Below are positions 7,223 through 8,636 of a stretch of 8,636 nt of DNA, piece by piece. The DNA lies in NCBI GenBank assembly GCA_002732905.1, contig NVTC01000022.1:5777-14412 (forward strand). Reading direction: 5' to 3'. Origin of the DNA: Robiginitomaculum sp. GTDB taxonomy: Bacteria > Pseudomonadota > Alphaproteobacteria > Caulobacterales > Maricaulaceae. Both the position numbers and the translations under genes were made by a program. Each line of letters opens with the position of its first letter. Within the stretch, counting starts at the first letter, position 1. The notes under the pieces are model-generated. The model searched no databases, was not told where the DNA came from, and worked only from the letters and a program-made list of their open reading frames with translations.

Positions 7223-7743
7223 TAGTTTTCTCCTGTTTGTGGTACAAATGTACCGACCCGTAAATCTTCGGCTTTGTATATAACTTCGCCGTCTGCTTCC
7301 ATTGTCGCGTCTGCGATACCAAGTACCAAACGGCGCCTGATCACACGCTTGAGGTTAACCGTGTATTTCACCAATTTTACATCCGGTGTCACCTGTCCTG
7401 TAAACCGAACCTTGCCAACACCCAGCGCACGACCTTTACCGGGCGATCCACCCCAACCGAGGAAAAATCCAACCAACTGCCACATAGCATCAAGACCTAG
7501 ACAACCAGGCATCACAGGATCGTTTCTGAAATGACAGTCAAAAAACCAGAGATCAGGGTTCACATCTAGCTCAGCCGTGACTAAACCTTTGTCAAATTCA
7601 CCACCCGTATCTGCGATATGGGTAATGCGGTCAAACATCAACATAGGCGGTAAAGGCAATTGCGCATTACCATCCCCAAACAAGCTCTCCTCACCCGAAA
7701 TAATGAGGTCATCATAAGTATAGCTATTTTGGATTTTAATCAT
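7222..7743 (-). CDS. fabA: 3-hydroxydecanoyl-ACP dehydratase / isomerase
   Basis: A 173-residue protein, about the length of E. coli FabA, with a single hot-dog domain. It dehydrates 3-hydroxydecanoyl-ACP and isomerises trans-2- to cis-3-decenoyl-ACP, the branch point for anaerobic unsaturated fatty acid synthesis. The active-site helix region [19 protein letters not shown] carries His71 and Asp85 and is followed by [12 protein letters not shown], the FabA signature. [12 protein letters not shown] near residue 29-40 is a second family block. The start is the ATG at 7743; an in-frame TAA lies seven codons upstream, so no longer form is possible. The ribosome binding site is poor (ACGGTG). It is first in the fabA-fabB-abi unit. 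A promoter is proposed at 7772-7800. Confidence 0.96.
   Translation of the reverse strand: MIKIQNSYTYDDLIISGEESLFGDGNAQLPLPPMLMFDRITHIADTGGEFDKGLVTAELDVNPDLWFFDCHFRNDPVMPGCLGLDAMWQLVGFFLGWGGSPGKGRALGVGKVRFTGQVTPDVKLVKYTVNLKRVIRRRLVLGIADATMEADGEVIYKAEDLRVGTFVPQTGEN
7241..7254. repeat. 14-bp palindrome at the end of fabA, upstream of the fabB ribosome binding site
   Basis: GGTACA-AA-TGTACC is a perfect 6+2+6 dyad within the last codons of fabA, six bases before the fabB AGGAGA on the mRNA. In RNA it could form a small hairpin near the coupled start. Coding constraint alone could explain it. Confidence 0.35.
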
Positions 7744-7763
7744 AAAAGCACCGTTCTCATTTA

Positions 7764-7773
7764 TTTAGCTAAA
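7764..7773. promoter_or_regulatory. Palindrome TTTAGCTAAA at the proposed fabA transcription start
   Basis: A perfect 10-bp dyad, 20 bases upstream of the fabA ATG. It overlaps the last bases of the proposed -10 and the expected start of transcription, where an operator would sit. No known operator is matched. Confidence 0.3.
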
Positions 7774-7800
7774 CGTATGCGAGAGGGTGCTACGCTTCAA
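7772..7800 (-). promoter_or_regulatory. Possible fabA promoter
   Basis: Read on the minus strand, TTGAAG (7795-7800) and TACGTT (7772-7777) are 17 bases apart. The -35 is fair (TTGA matches), the -10 is weak. It would drive fabA, fabB and probably the Abi_2 gene. Confidence 0.35.
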
Positions 7801-7882
7801 GCCTTATGTGAACATGTATGTGCTAATAGTACAAAAACAAGGATCGGCATTCCCGAACAGATAAAAAATTGCCAAAATATTC

Positions 7883-7902
7883 CGCTGGCTACCGAGCCAG
7901 TG
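7883..7902. other. Stable stem-loop in the fabA/repeat-protein gap
   Basis: CTGGCT (7885-7890) and AGCCAG (7895-7900) are perfect inverted copies around the tetraloop ACCG. Including one G-T pair the stem reaches eight pairs (7883-7902). On the minus strand it is followed by GAATATTTTGGC and then a run of six T, so it is a poor minus-strand terminator at best. It ends one base before the CtrA box at 7903. Confidence 0.4.
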
Positions 7903-7918
7903 TTAACCACTTGTTAAG
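7903..7918 (+). promoter_or_regulatory. CtrA-box match (TTAA-N7-TTAA) upstream of the QYQAP-repeat gene
   Basis: TTAACCACTTGTTAAG fits TTAA-N7-TTAA exactly and lies 48 bases before the ATG at 7966. TGTTAA recurs at 7901, 7912 and 7951, so extra half-sites are present. TATATT at 7944-7949 is the nearest -10-like sequence, but no -35 at the normal distance goes with it, and transcription from it would start inside the ribosome binding site. Control of the repeat-protein gene by the cell-cycle regulator CtrA is an inference. Confidence 0.5.
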
Positions 7919-7965
7919 TATAAATTCCGATACCTTAGGTGTTTATATTTTGTTAAGGTGTGATT

Positions 7966-8636
7966 ATGGCTTCGGCTAAGGTTTTAGGACTATTGAGTAC
8001 AGGCGCGGTGCTAGCGGCGATATCTATTGTTGCGGTCGCTGGACCTACGTCCAAATCTCCATTTGCCACTAAAAAACCCAAAGCTTGGGAAACCCAGACC
8101 ACAGCGCAACCAGCACAAAATCAACCCCCTATAAAGTGGCTACAACCCACCAACCAAACGTCCCAATACCAAGCACCGCAATACCAAGCGCCACAGTATC
8201 AAGCACCACAGTATCAGGCTTCTCAGTATCAGCCGCCACCCACAAAACCTGCACCGACATACCAACCTGCGCCGCAAGAGGGCTTTGTGGATGGCAATTA
8301 TTATCCCGGCAAAAAACCAACATGGCAGTCTTCGAATGTGCAAAGGCCGCAAATGAGTAGTTCGCAAACTTACGCGCCTGTAGCTAGCGCACCTGTAACT
8401 AGCGCACCTGTAAACACATCTGTACAAGTGCCCGCATGGGCCAATAAAACCTATCAGCAAAGCTTATCACGGCAAGACAAGGCAAATTATCAACCCGCTT
8501 ATGAAGGCACACCGCGGTACGCCAAGCAGAAAAACATACAATACGCCTCTAACTATGCACCGCCCCAGCAACCTGCTTATGGACAACCGGCACCTAATCC
8601 AAATTCAACATACACGCAAAACCCGTCCCTACGCGG
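7966..8636 (+). CDS. Secreted or anchored Gln/Pro/Tyr-rich protein with QYQAP repeats (partial, C-terminus beyond window)
   Basis: An uninterrupted frame runs from the ATG at 7966 to the window edge, 223 codons, and is preceded by AAGGTG (7955-7960) five bases before the ATG. I do not recognise the family. Residues 6-25 (VLGLLSTGAVLAAISIVAVA) form a hydrophobic segment ending in AVA-G, consistent with a signal peptide cut after Ala25 or an uncleaved anchor. From about residue 38 on, the chain is rich in Gln, Pro, Tyr, Ala, Thr and Lys and has no obvious folded domain. Residues 67-91 are five tandem units of the type QYQAP, and residues 137-149 contain repeated SAPV units. It is divergent from fabA and has a CtrA box upstream. 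Possible roles are a periplasmic or surface spacer, envelope scaffold or wall-binding linker ahead of a domain not visible here. Reality as a gene is likely from the long frame, signal and start; function unknown. Confidence 0.75.
   Translation, partial: MASAKVLGLLSTGAVLAAISIVAVAGPTSKSPFATKKPKAWETQTTAQPAQNQPPIKWLQPTNQTSQYQAPQYQAPQYQAPQYQASQYQPPPTKPAPTYQPAPQEGFVDGNYYPGKKPTWQSSNVQRPQMSSSQTYAPVASAPVTSAPVNTSVQVPAWANKTYQQSLSRQDKANYQPAYEGTPRYAKQKNIQYASNYAPPQQPAYGQPAPNPNSTYTQNPSLR
8164..8238 (+). repeat. Five tandem 15-bp units encoding QYQAP-type pentapeptides
   Basis: The units start at 8164, 8179, 8194, 8209 and 8224 and encode QYQAP, QYQAP, QYQAP, QYQAS and QYQPP. The first two use CAATAC and the last three CAGTAT for Gln-Tyr, so the array has drifted at silent sites while the peptide is kept. 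Confidence 0.9.
8374..8412 (+). repeat. Short tandem repeat encoding APV-(A/T)-S units
   Basis: Two nearly identical 15-bp units (8383-8397 and 8398-8412, sharing CTAGCGCACCTGTA) follow a partial copy at 8374-8382. Near identity at the DNA level suggests recent duplication. Confidence 0.8.

Noticed and set aside
7741..7761. Six-codon leader frame (MRTVLL) whose stop overlaps the fabA ATG
   Set aside because: The overlap TTATGA is suggestive of coupling, but no ribosome binding site precedes it and short frames of this size are common by chance.
7660..7917. Plus-strand frame starting inside fabA and crossing the intergenic gap
   Set aside because: It starts antisense in fabA, has no supported start and ends at the CtrA box; no recognisable product.
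8164..8412. Tandem repeats considered as a CRISPR array or replication-origin iterons
   Set aside because: Units are 15 bp, directly adjacent without spacers, and keep one reading frame; they are protein repeats.
8129..8460. Minus-strand open frames opposite the QYQAP gene, giving Arg/Cys/Leu-rich proteins
   Set aside because: They are reverse reads of the tandem repeats. The plus-strand frame has a signal segment, a ribosome binding site and runs to the window edge.

Overview
The window reads as a chromosomal segment of an alphaproteobacterium of middling GC content. The fabA-fabB pair, a UbiB-like N-terminus at the left edge, a lipoprotein dipeptidyl peptidase of the bacterial S9B type, and two intergenic matches to the CtrA box (TTAA-N7-TTAA) together point to the Caulobacterales / Hyphomonadaceae-like part of the class. 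That placement is an inference; nothing in the window fixes the genus.

Layout, left to right. (1) Positions 1-62, minus strand: the first codons of a gene whose N-terminus resembles UbiB (ubiquinone synthesis). (2) 113-2374, minus: a periplasmic lipoprotein of the DPP IV family. (3) 2460-3404, plus: a DHH-family phosphoesterase, divergent from the peptidase. (4) 3409-4941, minus: a YjgR-like, HerA-type ATPase whose stop lies only four bases from the DHH gene's stop. (5) 4942-5073: a dense regulatory gap with a 22-bp operator-like palindrome, a CtrA box overlapping a good plus-strand promoter, and a hairpin plus T-tract right after it. (6) 5074-6003, minus: an Abi_2 (AbiD/AbiF-type) HEPN protein, a likely abortive-infection or toxin gene. 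(7) 6011-7222 and 7222-7743, minus: fabB and fabA, overlapping as TAATG. (8) 7744-7965: a divergent regulatory gap with another CtrA box and a hairpin. (9) 7966 to the right edge, plus: a secreted or membrane-anchored Gln/Pro/Tyr-rich protein with QYQAP repeats, cut by the window end.

The fab genes are a housekeeping unit for making unsaturated fatty acids. The Abi_2 gene sits seven bases after fabB, its ribosome binding site overlapping the fabB stop, in a place where many alphaproteobacteria carry fabI. It is more AT-rich than fabB in the lines sampled and looks like an inserted defence gene using the fab promoter. The most interesting spot is the gap just after its 3' end: a promoter, CtrA box and terminator there could make a RNA of about 45-50 nt, or antisense RNA running into the Abi_2 gene. 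Abi_2/AbiF proteins have been linked to non-coding RNA partners, so this gap is the best candidate for something undescribed.
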